A DNA stretch of 64,000 nucleotides from Pontibacillus salicampi (GCF_042434395.1 NZ_JBHLTP010000004.1:124001-188000), one strand, 5' to 3'; counted from the stretch's first letter, positions 33,071 to 41,981 are shown. Made by a program: numbers and translations. The notes: a model not told the origin generated them from the letters alone.

Positions 33071-34045
33071 GTGAAAATTGTCGATTCTATTTATGGCGAG
33101 TTTATCATTCACGAGCCTGTACTAGAAGAATTATTACATACAGAGGCAATACAGCGTTTAAAAGGAGTCCATCAGGGAGGAGCAAGCTATTTAGTTAACC
33201 CGCAATGGAATGGAACAAGGTACGAACATTCTGTTGGGGTCATGTTATTTATCCGCAAAATGGGAGGCTCTCTTTCGGAGCAGATTGCTGGTCTTCTGCA
33301 CGATGTATCACATACAGCATTCTCCCATGTCATAGACTATGTCCTAGAGGAACAAGAAGAAAACTATCACGAGCAAATTTTTCAAAGTATGATAGAGAAG
33401 TCAACAATTCCAGAAATTTTACACCGTTATGGATTTTGCCAGGAGGTACTTTTCAATGAAAAGAATTGGAAAATACTTGAGCAGCCTCTCCCTGATTTGT
33501 GTGCAGACCGATTGGATTATACGCTAAGGGATATGTACCATTATGAAAGGATCCCATATCAAGACATACAATGGTTTCTGAATCAATTGGACGTGGAGGG
33601 TCCTATTATGAGTGTTGAGAGCATTACGGCAGCGGAATGGTTTGTGGATCTATATTATAAAGAAGTAGTTGACTTCTTTATGCACCCATTAAATGTGTAT
33701 GGATCAAAGCAATTAACTAATGTGTTGAGTATTGCGTGGGAGAAAGGCTTTATAGCAGAAGATGATTTTCGATTAGATGATGAATCGTTATTGTGCAAAA
33801 TAAGAAGCAGCAATGACCCATCCCTTGACAACGAGCTAGCTAAATTAGAAAAGAATGTAGCTGTAGTAGAGGATGAACTACATTTTGAATATTATCAGCA
33901 AAATAAGCTTCGTTACATTGATCCTCTCGTAAAAATGGAGGATGGTACTTACCAACGGAGCTCTTTATTGAGTGATACGATTAAGGTACAAACAGAAAAA
34001 GCGAAGGAAAAGATGAAAAAAGGTACGTATGTAAGAAGAGCGTAA
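33071..34045 (+). CDS. HD-domain phosphohydrolase (SAMHD1/YwfO-like)
   Basis: A 324-residue HD hydrolase. Metal ligands are visible as His53 (RYEHSVGV), His77-Asp78 (GLLHDVSHTAFSH) and Asp146 (ADRLDY). The order and spacing fit the SAMHD1-like group that includes dNTP triphosphohydrolases. GTG start at 33071 with GAGAGG 8 bases upstream. Somewhat shorter than typical Bacillus YwfO (about 430), so it belongs to a compact subgroup. Nucleotide substrate likely but unproven. Confidence 0.82.
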   Translation: MKIVDSIYGEFIIHEPVLEELLHTEAIQRLKGVHQGGASYLVNPQWNGTRYEHSVGVMLFIRKMGGSLSEQIAGLLHDVSHTAFSHVIDYVLEEQEENYHEQIFQSMIEKSTIPEILHRYGFCQEVLFNEKNWKILEQPLPDLCADRLDYTLRDMYHYERIPYQDIQWFLNQLDVEGPIMSVESITAAEWFVDLYYKEVVDFFMHPLNVYGSKQLTNVLSIAWEKGFIAEDDFRLDDESLLCKIRSSNDPSLDNELAKLEKNVAVVEDELHFEYYQQNKLRYIDPLVKMEDGTYQRSSLLSDTIKVQTEKAKEKMKKGTYVRRA

Positions 34046-34049
34046 ATAG

Positions 34050-34080
34050 ACAGCCTCTCCTATGAGGTAGGGGAGGCTGT
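34050..34080. terminator. Hairpin between convergent genes
   Basis: CAGCCTCTCC / GGGGAGGCTG stem with a 9-nt loop between the HD hydrolase and the S51 peptidase genes. Confidence 0.7.
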
Positions 34081-34092
34081 CGAAAAAAGGTG

Positions 34093-34794
34093 TTATTGAT
34101 GATCACCGAGGTAGTACATTTCCAGTGGCTTTTCTATTATGGATTTGTGCTGTAAATGTACGTGATAGGCGGTTGCTTGCTTTCTAGAGGATACAGCCTT
34201 ATGCACAGAGTCTCCTACAAAGTGAAGAGCTGCCCCATCATCTACTGCATATCCTTCTTGTATTGTATTATCCTGTATTAGCTGCTTGAAGGCTTTCTGA
34301 CGCTCGTTCTCTCCATCATAATGAGGACAGAAGCTGCCTTTTAGGAAACCGAGAGCTGAAGTCCTGGTCAACTGATTAGGTACTGAATCGGTAACACCCT
34401 CTTCAAACCAGCAAATCCCCCCTGCACTAATGCCAGCGAGGATAATATCCTTTTCCCACGCCTTATATAAAATTTTATCTAGTTCCCACTCCTTCCAAAG
34501 AGCTACTAAATTTCTAGTGTTGCCACCTCCTACATAGATAATGTCCTGGGATAATAGAAAGCTTTCCTTATCAGCTACTTCTGGATGTAATAAAGACAAG
34601 TGGGTAGGCTCACATTCTTCCTTTTGAAAGAAAGAGTAGAAATTTTGGATATACTCTTCTGAATCGCCACTTGCTGTAGGTATAAAGCATATTTTAGGTC
34701 TTAACTGCGGAGATTGATTCAAGACGTACCGATCCAGCAGAGGGTTGTCCGGCTCCTGAGAAAATCCTCCACCACCCATAGCGATGATATTCAT
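34093..34794 (-). CDS. Peptidase S51 family protein (YgaJ-like)
   Basis: A 233-residue protein of the dipeptidase E / cyanophycinase family. The nucleophile Ser lies in LAGISAGGICWF, and IIYVGGGNTRNLV and CPHYD are further family landmarks. It resembles Bacillus YgaJ. Cytoplasmic; no signal peptide. Monocistronic, divergent from the VOC/BtuF-like pair. Substrate unproven, typically Asp-containing dipeptides in relatives. Confidence 0.85.
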   Translation of the reverse strand: MNIIAMGGGGFSQEPDNPLLDRYVLNQSPQLRPKICFIPTASGDSEEYIQNFYSFFQKEECEPTHLSLLHPEVADKESFLLSQDIIYVGGGNTRNLVALWKEWELDKILYKAWEKDIILAGISAGGICWFEEGVTDSVPNQLTRTSALGFLKGSFCPHYDGENERQKAFKQLIQDNTIQEGYAVDDGAALHFVGDSVHKAVSSRKQATAYHVHLQHKSIIEKPLEMYYLGDHQ

Positions 34795-34879
34795 TGTTTT
34801 GCCTCCTTACTATATTTCTACCATTCTATCAGGTTTTTACTTAAATGTTATAATATTAAGAAAAAGAAGGGGTGTTTCA

Positions 34880-35281
34880 ATGAATGTGCAAGGCTTTAAT
34901 CATGTAACCATAAATGTAAAGAGCTTACATGAATCGTTACCATTTTATGTGGATGCTTTAGGTATGGACCTTGTGCACAAGGGTAGCAAGGATGCTTACT
35001 TAGAGTGGGGAAGTGCATGGATTTGTTTACAGGAACGAGGAGATTACTCAGACCAACGTATAGAAACGCTTGGTGTCGATCATGTCGCCTTCACGATTAA
35101 TGAAGAGAATTTTCATAATGCAGCTCAACAATTGAAGGAAAAAAACATACCCATTGTTAGAGGGCCTGTACAGCGGGGTGGAGGCTGGACAATTAATTTC
35201 CTTGATCCAGACGGAGCAAATATAGAACTGCACACAGGCTCCCTGAAAGAAAGGATGAAGCATTGGGGTGGTATGGAATGA
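34880..35281 (+). CDS. VOC metalloenzyme resembling fosfomycin thiol transferases
   Basis: A 133-residue VOC protein with the metal-ligand pattern of FosA/FosB/FosX enzymes: His near residue 9 (GFNHVTINV), His near 66 (VDHVAFTI) and Glu in the IELHTGSLKERMKHW tail, which closely recalls FosB (ELHTGTLQDR). The Fos enzymes inactivate fosfomycin with a thiol or water, but relatives have other roles, so resistance is only a possibility. The ATG at 34880 follows AGAAGGGGTG. Its TGA overlaps the next start (ATGA), so translation is coupled to a BtuF-like protein. Confidence 0.7.
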   Translation: MNVQGFNHVTINVKSLHESLPFYVDALGMDLVHKGSKDAYLEWGSAWICLQERGDYSDQRIETLGVDHVAFTINEENFHNAAQQLKEKNIPIVRGPVQRGGGWTINFLDPDGANIELHTGSLKERMKHWGGME

Positions 35282-36090
35282 GAATTGTCTCCATATGTCC
35301 TAGTAATACTGAATTAGCAGCATACCTCGGCTTAACGGAGCAGCTCGTAGGGGTTGATAATTTCTCTGATTGGCCTTCTTCTGTCTTAACATTGCCGCGT
35401 TTGGGACCAGATTTATCCATCGATATGGATAAGGTAGAAGCATTGCAGCCTGATTTAGTGCTTGCTTCCCTAAGTGTGCCAGGCATGGAGAGGAATATTG
35501 AAGGATTACAAGAGCGAAATCTGCCTTATATTATATTAAACCCCCATTCATTACAAGGAATTGCAGAGGATTTAATTACTGTTGGAGAACATACCGGCAC
35601 AGAAGCGCAAGCAGCAAGAGTGGTATCCCAATTTCAGAGCATTTTGAAGCAGTATGAAGAGATAGCCCAATCCATCGCAGATAAGCCTCGTATTTACTGG
35701 GAGTGGTGGCCGAAACCTATCTTTACACCAGGTGGGGGAAACTGGCTCACGGAAATAAGCTATCTAGCAGGAGCAAAAAACATCTTTGCATCAGAAGAAG
35801 AGGCCAGTTTGCAAACGGAATGGGAGAAAGTAGTAGAACAAGAGCCAGACGTTATTTGTATGGTGTGGGTCGGAGTAGCGGAAAAGAAAATGAGACCAGA
35901 GCTTATACAAAAACGTGATGGATGGAATCGTTTGGACGAAAAGCATACAACGATTCATACGCTAGAAGAGTCCTTGTATTGCCGCCCGTCACCTAGATTA
36001 CTATACGGTTTGCAGAAGCTGGCATATCTACTTCATCCAGACCGCTATCCAACCTATCCCAATACCGATGTATTACTAGAATTAGGTTAA
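35278..36090 (+). CDS. BtuF-like binding protein without signal peptide
   Basis: A 270-residue protein with the fold signature of periplasmic/lipoprotein binding proteins of class III (cobalamin/iron-siderophore type): RIVSICPSNTELAAYLGL at the very N-terminus, then IDMDKVEALQPDLVLAS. There is no signal peptide or lipobox and no ABC permease nearby, so it should act in the cytoplasm, perhaps as a ligand carrier or sensor. Start 35278 is set by GGGGTGG upstream and the ATGA overlap with the VOC gene. Ligand unknown. Confidence 0.75.
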   Translation: MRIVSICPSNTELAAYLGLTEQLVGVDNFSDWPSSVLTLPRLGPDLSIDMDKVEALQPDLVLASLSVPGMERNIEGLQERNLPYIILNPHSLQGIAEDLITVGEHTGTEAQAARVVSQFQSILKQYEEIAQSIADKPRIYWEWWPKPIFTPGGGNWLTEISYLAGAKNIFASEEEASLQTEWEKVVEQEPDVICMVWVGVAEKKMRPELIQKRDGWNRLDEKHTTIHTLEESLYCRPSPRLLYGLQKLAYLLHPDRYPTYPNTDVLLELG

Positions 36091-36171
36091 CTGTAGGGCT
36101 CTGTTAATTTGCTGAATAGTGTTCTTATGTGGTGGGTTTAAATTCCTAATATCATTGGTCTGTTGCTGAGA

Positions 36172-36262
36172 GGCGAATGGAGTGGTCAGAAATAGCTACG
36201 CTTTCCTGCGGCCCCACAAGACGTGGGGTCGTACACCGTTGCTACAGGATGTAGCGAATCTG
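36172..36262. repeat. Fragment of an intergenic palindromic repeat
   Basis: CTACGCTTTCCTGCGG followed by the hairpin GCCCCAC / GTGGGGTC (36211-36230) looks like part of another Bacillaceae intergenic repeat type. The ends are not clear, so the borders are approximate. Confidence 0.35.
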
Positions 36263-36387
36263 GATTAACCTACCATCAACATGGTCTGTAAAGAGGTAAT
36301 TAAATCGAAAATAATTCTTTATTAGCAGGAATTAAGACCCTCAGTATAAAAATATAATGTAGGTGGAAGTTTCTTTGCGCTCATTTA

Positions 36388-36401
36388 TGAAAGCGTTTAC
36401 T
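36388..36401. promoter_or_regulatory. cre site upstream of the fatty-acid operon
   Basis: TGAAAGCGTTTACT matches TGWAANCGNTNWCA at 13 of 14 positions. It lies about 20 bases before the ligase start, where CcpA would act as a roadblock. Confidence 0.65.
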
Positions 36402-36419
36402 TATTGAGGAGGGAATTGT

Positions 36420-37982
36420 GTGTACTTAACTTTAGACCGTATGTTTGATTTGACTGTTCAGAACAACGGGAAGAAAGAAGCGATAGTGGACCTGACAAAG
36501 AATAAGCGGTTGACGTATGAAGAATGGCAGGTAGAAGTTAACCAATTAGCTAACGCTCTACGGTCAGCTGGTGTGGAGAAGGGAGATCGGGTCTCTACAT
36601 TATTGTTTAACTCCTACGAATTAGGTACGACTCTTTTTGCGTGTGCTCAGCTTGGAGCCATTTTTAACCCGATTAACTTCCGTCTCCAACCACAAGAGGT
36701 TGAGTATATCCTTGCTGACGCTGAACCGAAGGTCGTTATGTTTGAAACCGCCTTGGAACCTATTATTGCATCCTTATATTCGAAATTTACGAATATTTCG
36801 TTTTGGTGTATTAATGAACAAACACCAGGCTTTGCAGTAAACTATCATGAACGCGTACAACAAGCTTCATCAGAGCGGATAAATGTTGAGATGACAGAGG
36901 ATGATGATTACGCCATCATGTACACTAGTGGAACGACTGGCAGACCTAAAGGGGTTGTGCACGCTCATCGAAATATGATGGAACAAAGCATTGCTTGTAT
37001 CGCACACCTAGGAGTTTCTCCAAAGGAACGTGGCCTTGTTACTGCCCCAATGTTTCATTGCGCCGAGCTTCATTGCAATTTCATCCCTCGCGTTCACGCT
37101 GGCTGTACGAACATTATATTGCACCATTTTGAACCAAAGAAGGTACTCGCAAGTATAGAGCAAGAGAAGGTAACAAGTGTATTCGCTGCCCCTACTATGT
37201 GGAATATGCTTATTCAAGAAGATGTCAGCGCTTATCAAATAGAATCCCTGCAATTTGGAACGTATGGAGCTGCACCAATGGCACCAGCCCTAGTTACAGC
37301 CTGCAGAGAAACATTAGGTATAGACCTCATTCAAGCATACGGTATGACGGAGATGGGACCTGCCATTACCTTCCTTGCGAAAGACGAACAGGTGGATAAG
37401 GCAGGTTCAGCAGGGAGAGCTGCTTTCAATCATGACATACGGGTTGTGCGACCGGTTGAAGACGGAAGAGCGGAGCCAGAGGATGTTATGCCCCCTGGAG
37501 AAGTAGGAGAAATTATAGTAAGAGGTCCTTCTATGATGAGAGAGTATTATAAACGTCCAGATGCAACTTCGGAAGTGTTGTATAAAGGGTGGTATTACTC
37601 TGGCGATTTAGGCTACATGGATGAGGAGCATTATTTGTATGTAGCTGATCGAGTTCGGGATATGGTTATTAGTGGCGGAGAGAACATATACCCTCGGGAA
37701 GTAGAGGATGTGTTACATGCTCACGCAGGAATTTTAGATGTAGCGGTTCTGGGTGAGCCTGATGAGGTATGGGGGGAATCTGTAGTGGCTGTAGTGGTCA
37801 AAAAAGACTCAGCACTCACAGAGGAAGCGTTAGACACGTATTGTAAGGAAAGTAATGCACTAGCTAATTATAAACGTCCCCGTCGTTATGTATTTGTAGA
37901 AGAGTTGCCACGGAACGCTAGTGGTAAAATTCAAAAATTCCTCCTAAGAGAACAGTTTAAACAAGAATCAGCTTCCTCATAA
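36420..37982 (+). CDS. Acyl-CoA ligase (AMP-forming)
   Basis: A 520-residue adenylate-forming enzyme that activates a carboxylic acid to its CoA thioester. The P-loop is MYTSGTTGRPKGVVHAH (about 165), with YGMTEMGP, WYYSGDLGYMDEEHYLY and ISGGENIYPREVEDV further on and the catalytic Lys region NASGKIQKFLLR near the end. GTG start with GAGGAGGG upstream. First gene of a four-gene operon with an acyl-CoA dehydrogenase, a hydroxyacyl-CoA dehydrogenase and a thiolase, so a fatty acid is the likely substrate. A cre site just upstream suggests carbon catabolite control. Confidence 0.88.
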   Translation: MYLTLDRMFDLTVQNNGKKEAIVDLTKNKRLTYEEWQVEVNQLANALRSAGVEKGDRVSTLLFNSYELGTTLFACAQLGAIFNPINFRLQPQEVEYILADAEPKVVMFETALEPIIASLYSKFTNISFWCINEQTPGFAVNYHERVQQASSERINVEMTEDDDYAIMYTSGTTGRPKGVVHAHRNMMEQSIACIAHLGVSPKERGLVTAPMFHCAELHCNFIPRVHAGCTNIILHHFEPKKVLASIEQEKVTSVFAAPTMWNMLIQEDVSAYQIESLQFGTYGAAPMAPALVTACRETLGIDLIQAYGMTEMGPAITFLAKDEQVDKAGSAGRAAFNHDIRVVRPVEDGRAEPEDVMPPGEVGEIIVRGPSMMREYYKRPDATSEVLYKGWYYSGDLGYMDEEHYLYVADRVRDMVISGGENIYPREVEDVLHAHAGILDVAVLGEPDEVWGESVVAVVVKKDSALTEEALDTYCKESNALANYKRPRRYVFVEELPRNASGKIQKFLLREQFKQESASS

Positions 37983-38001
37983 GCGGAAAGGACTAAAGCC
38001 A

Positions 38002-39147
38002 ATGGCTGCACGTTACTTACAGGAAGAACACGATATGTTCCGAAGCTCATTACGGAAATGGTTAGAGAAAGAAGCAAGGCCGTTCTACCTGGATTGGGAG
38101 AAGAATGGTATGGTTCCTCGTTCGTTTTGGAAAAAGCTTGGGGAGCAAGGATTTCTCTGTGCGTGGGTAGAGGAACAGTATGGTGGTGTAAATGCTGATT
38201 TCGCGTATTCCGTTATTTTAAATGAGGAATTAGAACGCATTGGATCCTCTCTTATTGGCATTGGCCTTCACAACGACATCGTTACACCTTATATAGACAC
38301 GTTTGGAACAAAAGAGCAAAAAGCCAAATGGCTTCCTGGCTGTGTACAGGGAGATTTAATTACTGCTATTGCCATGACAGAGCCAGGCGCCGGTTCAGAC
38401 CTTGCTAATATTCGTACCAAAGCTTTAAAGAAGGGTGGCAAATATATAGTAAACGGTGAGAAAACTTTTATAACAAACGGTATAGCAAGTGATCTTGTCA
38501 TCGTTGTCTGTAAAACAGATCCCCAAGCCAGCCCTGCTTATAAAGGAATCAGCTTGTTAATGGTAGAGAAGGGAACGCCTGGATTTTCCCATGGTCGAAA
38601 GCTTGAGAAGGTTGGCCTTCACGCTCAAGATACCGCAGAGCTGATTTTTGAGGATGCAGAAGTTCCTGCCAGTAATTTAATCGGTGAGGAAGGGAAAGGG
38701 TTTTATTATCTAATGGAAAAGCTGCAGCAGGAGCGGCTGATTGTCTCCATTGCAGCTCAAGCCGCAGCGGAGACAATGCTAAGTCAAACCCTCTCTTATG
38801 TAAAGCAAAGAGAAGCTTTTGGCAAACCAATTAGTAAGCTGCAGACTGTTCAATTTCGTATGGCGGAGATGGCGACAGAAATTGAAGTGGGTCGTTCCTT
38901 CTTGGATGACTTAATCGAGCATCATATTAATCAGGAAGACGTGACTACTAAGGTGTCTATGTCAAAATGGTGGCATACAGAAATGGCTAGGCGAGTAATT
39001 ACAGAATGCATGCAGCTACATGGTGGATACGGATACATGGAAGAATATGAAATTGCCAGAAGGTACCGTGATATACCAGTAGCATCCATTTATGCAGGAA
39101 CCAACGATATTATGAAGTCGATCATTGCTAAGAACTTAGGATTATAG
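38002..39147 (+). CDS. Acyl-CoA dehydrogenase
   Basis: A 381-residue flavoenzyme that introduces the 2,3 double bond in acyl-CoA. Family marks are AMTEPGAGSDLANIRTKA (about 130), the FAD-binding YVKQREAFGKPISKLQ and the terminal HGGYGYMEEYEIARRYRD with IYAGTNDI. It starts 19 bases after the ligase stop. It corresponds in role to MmgC of the B. subtilis mmg operon. Followed by a 111-base gap with a small hairpin before the next gene. Confidence 0.92.
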   Translation: MAARYLQEEHDMFRSSLRKWLEKEARPFYLDWEKNGMVPRSFWKKLGEQGFLCAWVEEQYGGVNADFAYSVILNEELERIGSSLIGIGLHNDIVTPYIDTFGTKEQKAKWLPGCVQGDLITAIAMTEPGAGSDLANIRTKALKKGGKYIVNGEKTFITNGIASDLVIVVCKTDPQASPAYKGISLLMVEKGTPGFSHGRKLEKVGLHAQDTAELIFEDAEVPASNLIGEEGKGFYYLMEKLQQERLIVSIAAQAAAETMLSQTLSYVKQREAFGKPISKLQTVQFRMAEMATEIEVGRSFLDDLIEHHINQEDVTTKVSMSKWWHTEMARRVITECMQLHGGYGYMEEYEIARRYRDIPVASIYAGTNDIMKSIIAKNLGL

Positions 39148-39202
39148 AAAATAAGAATGAAGATAACCGAAAAGGAAGGGCAGGAAAGGTAAGGACTCTG
39201 CT

Positions 39203-39227
39203 CTTCCATTACAGTAATGAATGGAAG
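39203..39227 (+). other. Small hairpin inside the fatty-acid operon
   Basis: CTTCCATT / AATGGAAG with a 9-nt loop in the 111-base gap between two operon genes. No T-run follows, so an mRNA stability or processing element is more likely than a terminator. Confidence 0.35.
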
Positions 39228-39258
39228 TGAGGATATATATACATAAGGAGGGAGTTCG

Positions 39259-40107
39259 ATGATTCATCAGGTTAGTGTCATAGGGGCAGGGATTATGGGA
39301 AGCGGTATCGCGCAGGCAATGGCAAACGGCAATAAACAGGTGTTTTTATATGACATTACGGAAGAGGCGTTACACAAGGGGATGCAATCAATTGAGAACA
39401 GTCTGTCCAGGTTTGTTAAAGCCAACCATATTACAGAACAGGAGAAGCGGGCAGTCCTTCAAAACATTGTTCCAACCTTACATTTAAAGGAAGCTGTCGA
39501 ACATAGCCACTTAGTTATAGAAGCCGTTACGGAGAATCTTGCTATCAAGAAAGAGCTATTCTCGGAAATCGACGAGTTGACCCAAGAGGCTACTATTCTA
39601 GCAACGAATACTTCTGAACTAAGTGTTACCGCTATTGCATCAGCTACTTCTAAACCGCATATGGTAGTGGGGATGCATTGGTTTAATCCTGCCCCTGTAA
39701 TGAAGTTAATAGAAATAGTGCGGGCAATGGATACTGCCCCTGAAGTCATATCACATATAGAAGAGGTTGCGAAGGATGTTGGCAAGGAAACGGTGGTTGT
39801 GAAGGATCGGCAAGGATTTGTGACAACAAGGGCCATATCAGCTCATTTGTTAGAATGTATGCGAATGTATGAAGAAGGAATTGCATCGAAGCAAGATATC
39901 GATAAAGCGATAGAGCTTGGCCTTAACTACCCAATGGGTCCCTTATCTCTTTCTGACTATATCGGGTTGGATACGTTGCTGTTTGCGAGTGAGGGGATGG
40001 TCGAGGCATATGGAGAACGGTTCCGTCCACCTCAATTGTTAGTGAAATTAGTGGAAGCTGGTCATTATGGTGTGAAATCAGGAAAAGGGTTTTATGATTA
40101 TTCCTAA
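39259..40107 (+). CDS. 3-Hydroxybutyryl-CoA dehydrogenase
   Basis: A 282-residue NAD-dependent enzyme oxidising 3-hydroxyacyl-CoA. Its Rossmann motif is IGAGIMGSGIAQAMA (residues 7-21); the catalytic His lies in VVGMHWFNPAPVMKLIEIV; the C-terminal domain has NYPMGPLSLSDYIGLD. AAGGAGGGAGTTCG precedes the ATG. Role as MmgB in the mmg operon. 14 bases separate it from the thiolase gene. Confidence 0.92.
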   Translation: MIHQVSVIGAGIMGSGIAQAMANGNKQVFLYDITEEALHKGMQSIENSLSRFVKANHITEQEKRAVLQNIVPTLHLKEAVEHSHLVIEAVTENLAIKKELFSEIDELTQEATILATNTSELSVTAIASATSKPHMVVGMHWFNPAPVMKLIEIVRAMDTAPEVISHIEEVAKDVGKETVVVKDRQGFVTTRAISAHLLECMRMYEEGIASKQDIDKAIELGLNYPMGPLSLSDYIGLDTLLFASEGMVEAYGERFRPPQLLVKLVEAGHYGVKSGKGFYDYS

Positions 40108-40121
40108 AGGAGCTGTGTAGT

Positions 40122-41273
40122 ATGTCTAGAGAAGTAGTCATCATAGAAGCTGTTAGAACACCTGTTGGAAAGCGTAAAGGATATTATCGTAATGTTCACC
40201 CTGTCCACCTTGGGTCCCAAATATTAACAGAAGTTGTGCGAAGAGCTGGTATAGAGAAAGGGATGGTCGAGGATATTGTTATGGGTTGTGTTTCCCCAAT
40301 TGGAGAACAAGGCTATAACATTGGCAGACTAGCTGCTTTGGACGCAGGCTTCCCAGTTGAAGTTCCAGCCGTGCAATTAAACCGAATGTGTGGATCGGGC
40401 CAGCAGGCCATCCATTTTGCCGCGCAAGAAATATTAGCAGGCGACATGGATATAACCATCGCTGCAGGAGTGGAAAATATGACGAGAGTTCCTATCCTGA
40501 GTGACGGAAATGAAGAAACCATTCCCGATAGTGTCCATGAAGCCTATGATATTGTTCATCAAGGTGTTTCAGCAGAATTAATTGCAGATAAGTACAGAAT
40601 GACGAGGGAAGAGTTAGACGAATTTGCCTATAATAGTCATCAACGAGCTATTCATGCCATTAAAGAAGGACGATTTCAGCGAGAAATCCTTCCTATTGAA
40701 GGAGAAGATAAGGACGGGAACAGAGTCCTTGTGGATACAGATGAAGGACCGAGAGAAGATACTTCTTTGGAAGCACTCTCCAAGCTGCAGCCTGTATTCA
40801 AAGAAAATGGATTAATTACAGCTGGTAACGCTAGCCAAATGAGTGACGGTGCATCTGCTGTCCTGTTAATGGATGCTAAAAAAGCCGAAAATCTTGGCTT
40901 GAGGGCAAGAGCAAGGATTCTGCATCGCGTTGTCGTGGGATCAGACCCTACTTTTATGCTGGATGGTGTCATTCCTGCCACTCAAAAAGTACTGCAACAA
41001 GCAGGGCTCTCCATTGAGGACATGGACCGCGTCGAAATCAATGAAGCATTTGCGCCTGTTCCACTAGCCTGGCAGCGTGAAATGAACGGAGACCTGAGCA
41101 GGGTAAACGTGAATGGTGGAGCTATTGCGCTAGGCCACCCTTTAGGAGCAACTGGTACAAAGCTCATGACCTCCCTCGTCCATGAATTAGAAAGAATAAA
41201 TGGACGCTATGGCTTGCTTACCATTTGTATTGGCCACGGCATGGCAACTGCGGCCATTATTGAACGCATATAA
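40122..41273 (+). CDS. Acetyl-CoA C-acyltransferase (thiolase)
   Basis: A 383-residue thiolase that cleaves 3-ketoacyl-CoA. The nucleophilic Cys is in NRMCGSGQQAIHF (about 89), the later catalytic His in GGAIALGHPLGATG and the second Cys in TICIGHGMATAAI. The last motif reads CIGHG rather than the CxGGG of many biosynthetic thiolases, consistent with a degradative branch. Last gene of the operon; a good terminator follows. Role as MmgA of the mmg operon. Confidence 0.92.
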   Translation: MSREVVIIEAVRTPVGKRKGYYRNVHPVHLGSQILTEVVRRAGIEKGMVEDIVMGCVSPIGEQGYNIGRLAALDAGFPVEVPAVQLNRMCGSGQQAIHFAAQEILAGDMDITIAAGVENMTRVPILSDGNEETIPDSVHEAYDIVHQGVSAELIADKYRMTREELDEFAYNSHQRAIHAIKEGRFQREILPIEGEDKDGNRVLVDTDEGPREDTSLEALSKLQPVFKENGLITAGNASQMSDGASAVLLMDAKKAENLGLRARARILHRVVVGSDPTFMLDGVIPATQKVLQQAGLSIEDMDRVEINEAFAPVPLAWQREMNGDLSRVNVNGGAIALGHPLGATGTKLMTSLVHELERINGRYGLLTICIGHGMATAAIIERI

Positions 41274-41315
41274 AAATAGGCATACAGCAATTCGCCGCTG
41301 TATGCCTATTTTGTT
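41274..41315 (+). terminator. Terminator of the fatty-acid operon
   Basis: AAATAGGCATACAGC / GCTGTATGCCTATTTT stem with an 8-nt loop. Confidence 0.85.
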
Positions 41316-41442
41316 AGGTCACATATGGCAGCTGCAAGGCTACTATGATAATGAATTGGGCGTTTCAATCAATTAATGGGTGTATGTACCCGTTAAGATA
41401 TGAAATGAATAGAATAAGGGCAGAGGGAAAGGAGGTTAGGGT

Positions 41443-41832
41443 ATGCCGTATTATAATCCATACTATAATGGATGGAACATTCATGCTTATAGACACCCGA
41501 GTCAAGTGAATGGGGGAGGTGCCGAGCATCATGGTGCCTCTAACGCAGAAGGGGCTAATGAAGGAATGCATGCTAATCAGTCTTCCTCAAACGGAGGCCC
41601 GCAGCCGTTCCCTGGTCAAACTTCTTACATGCCGATTCCACCACAGATGCTTCAAGGGGATGCATCTGATATACAATATGTAATGCAATTGATTATAAAC
41701 CTTGGTAATCAAATAGATATGCTTAATCAGGTAATAGCTCAAAATAATCAATTGCTTCAAACTATGCATGACCAGGAAGAAACGAAATGCGTCCAAGGCA
41801 CTGGAGGGGGAGCAGTCATCGTCAGGATGTAA
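41443..41832 (+). CDS. Hypothetical protein with coiled-coil C-terminus
   Basis: A 129-residue protein with a strong site (AAAGGAGGTTAGGG). Residues 1-80 are low-complexity and rich in Tyr, Asn, Gly, Pro and Gln (PYYNPYYNGWNIHAY at the start). Residues 85-118 form a probable coiled coil with Asn/Gln heptads (LIINLGNQIDMLNQVIAQN). The tail contains one Cys. Composition recalls spore-coat or surface-layer accessory proteins, but I recognise no family. Confidence 0.6.
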   Translation: MPYYNPYYNGWNIHAYRHPSQVNGGGAEHHGASNAEGANEGMHANQSSSNGGPQPFPGQTSYMPIPPQMLQGDASDIQYVMQLIINLGNQIDMLNQVIAQNNQLLQTMHDQEETKCVQGTGGGAVIVRM

Positions 41833-41845
41833 CTGTTCAAACAGA

Positions 41846-41873
41846 AGAAGACTACCGGTAAAGGTAGTCTTCT
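41846..41873 (+). terminator. Terminator hairpin, left copy
   Basis: Perfect 11-bp stem AGAAGACTACC / GGTAGTCTTCT with loop GGTAAA, just after the 41443 gene. A near-identical hairpin is found on the other side of the IS remnant (42370-42391). Confidence 0.75.
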
Positions 41874-41981
41874 CAGGCTGTCGAGAAAGTCTCGACAGTC
41901 TTATTTTTTTCTTTTTACTTTCATTATTCACCGCGTTAATTTGTTATAATAGTTATATATTCTCTAACGAAAGGTGTTTCG

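Larger units (their letters stand above)
36091..36419. other. 329-bp leader of the fatty-acid operon
   Basis: It holds a repeat fragment (36172-36262), a possible -10 (TATAAT at 36353-36358, with no good -35), the cre site (36388-36401) and the ribosome site of the ligase gene. No gene is visible. Confidence 0.5.

Noticed and set aside
34880..35281. Firm call as a fosfomycin resistance gene
   Set aside because: Ligands and tail resemble Fos enzymes, but many related VOC proteins have other roles; kept as resemblance only.
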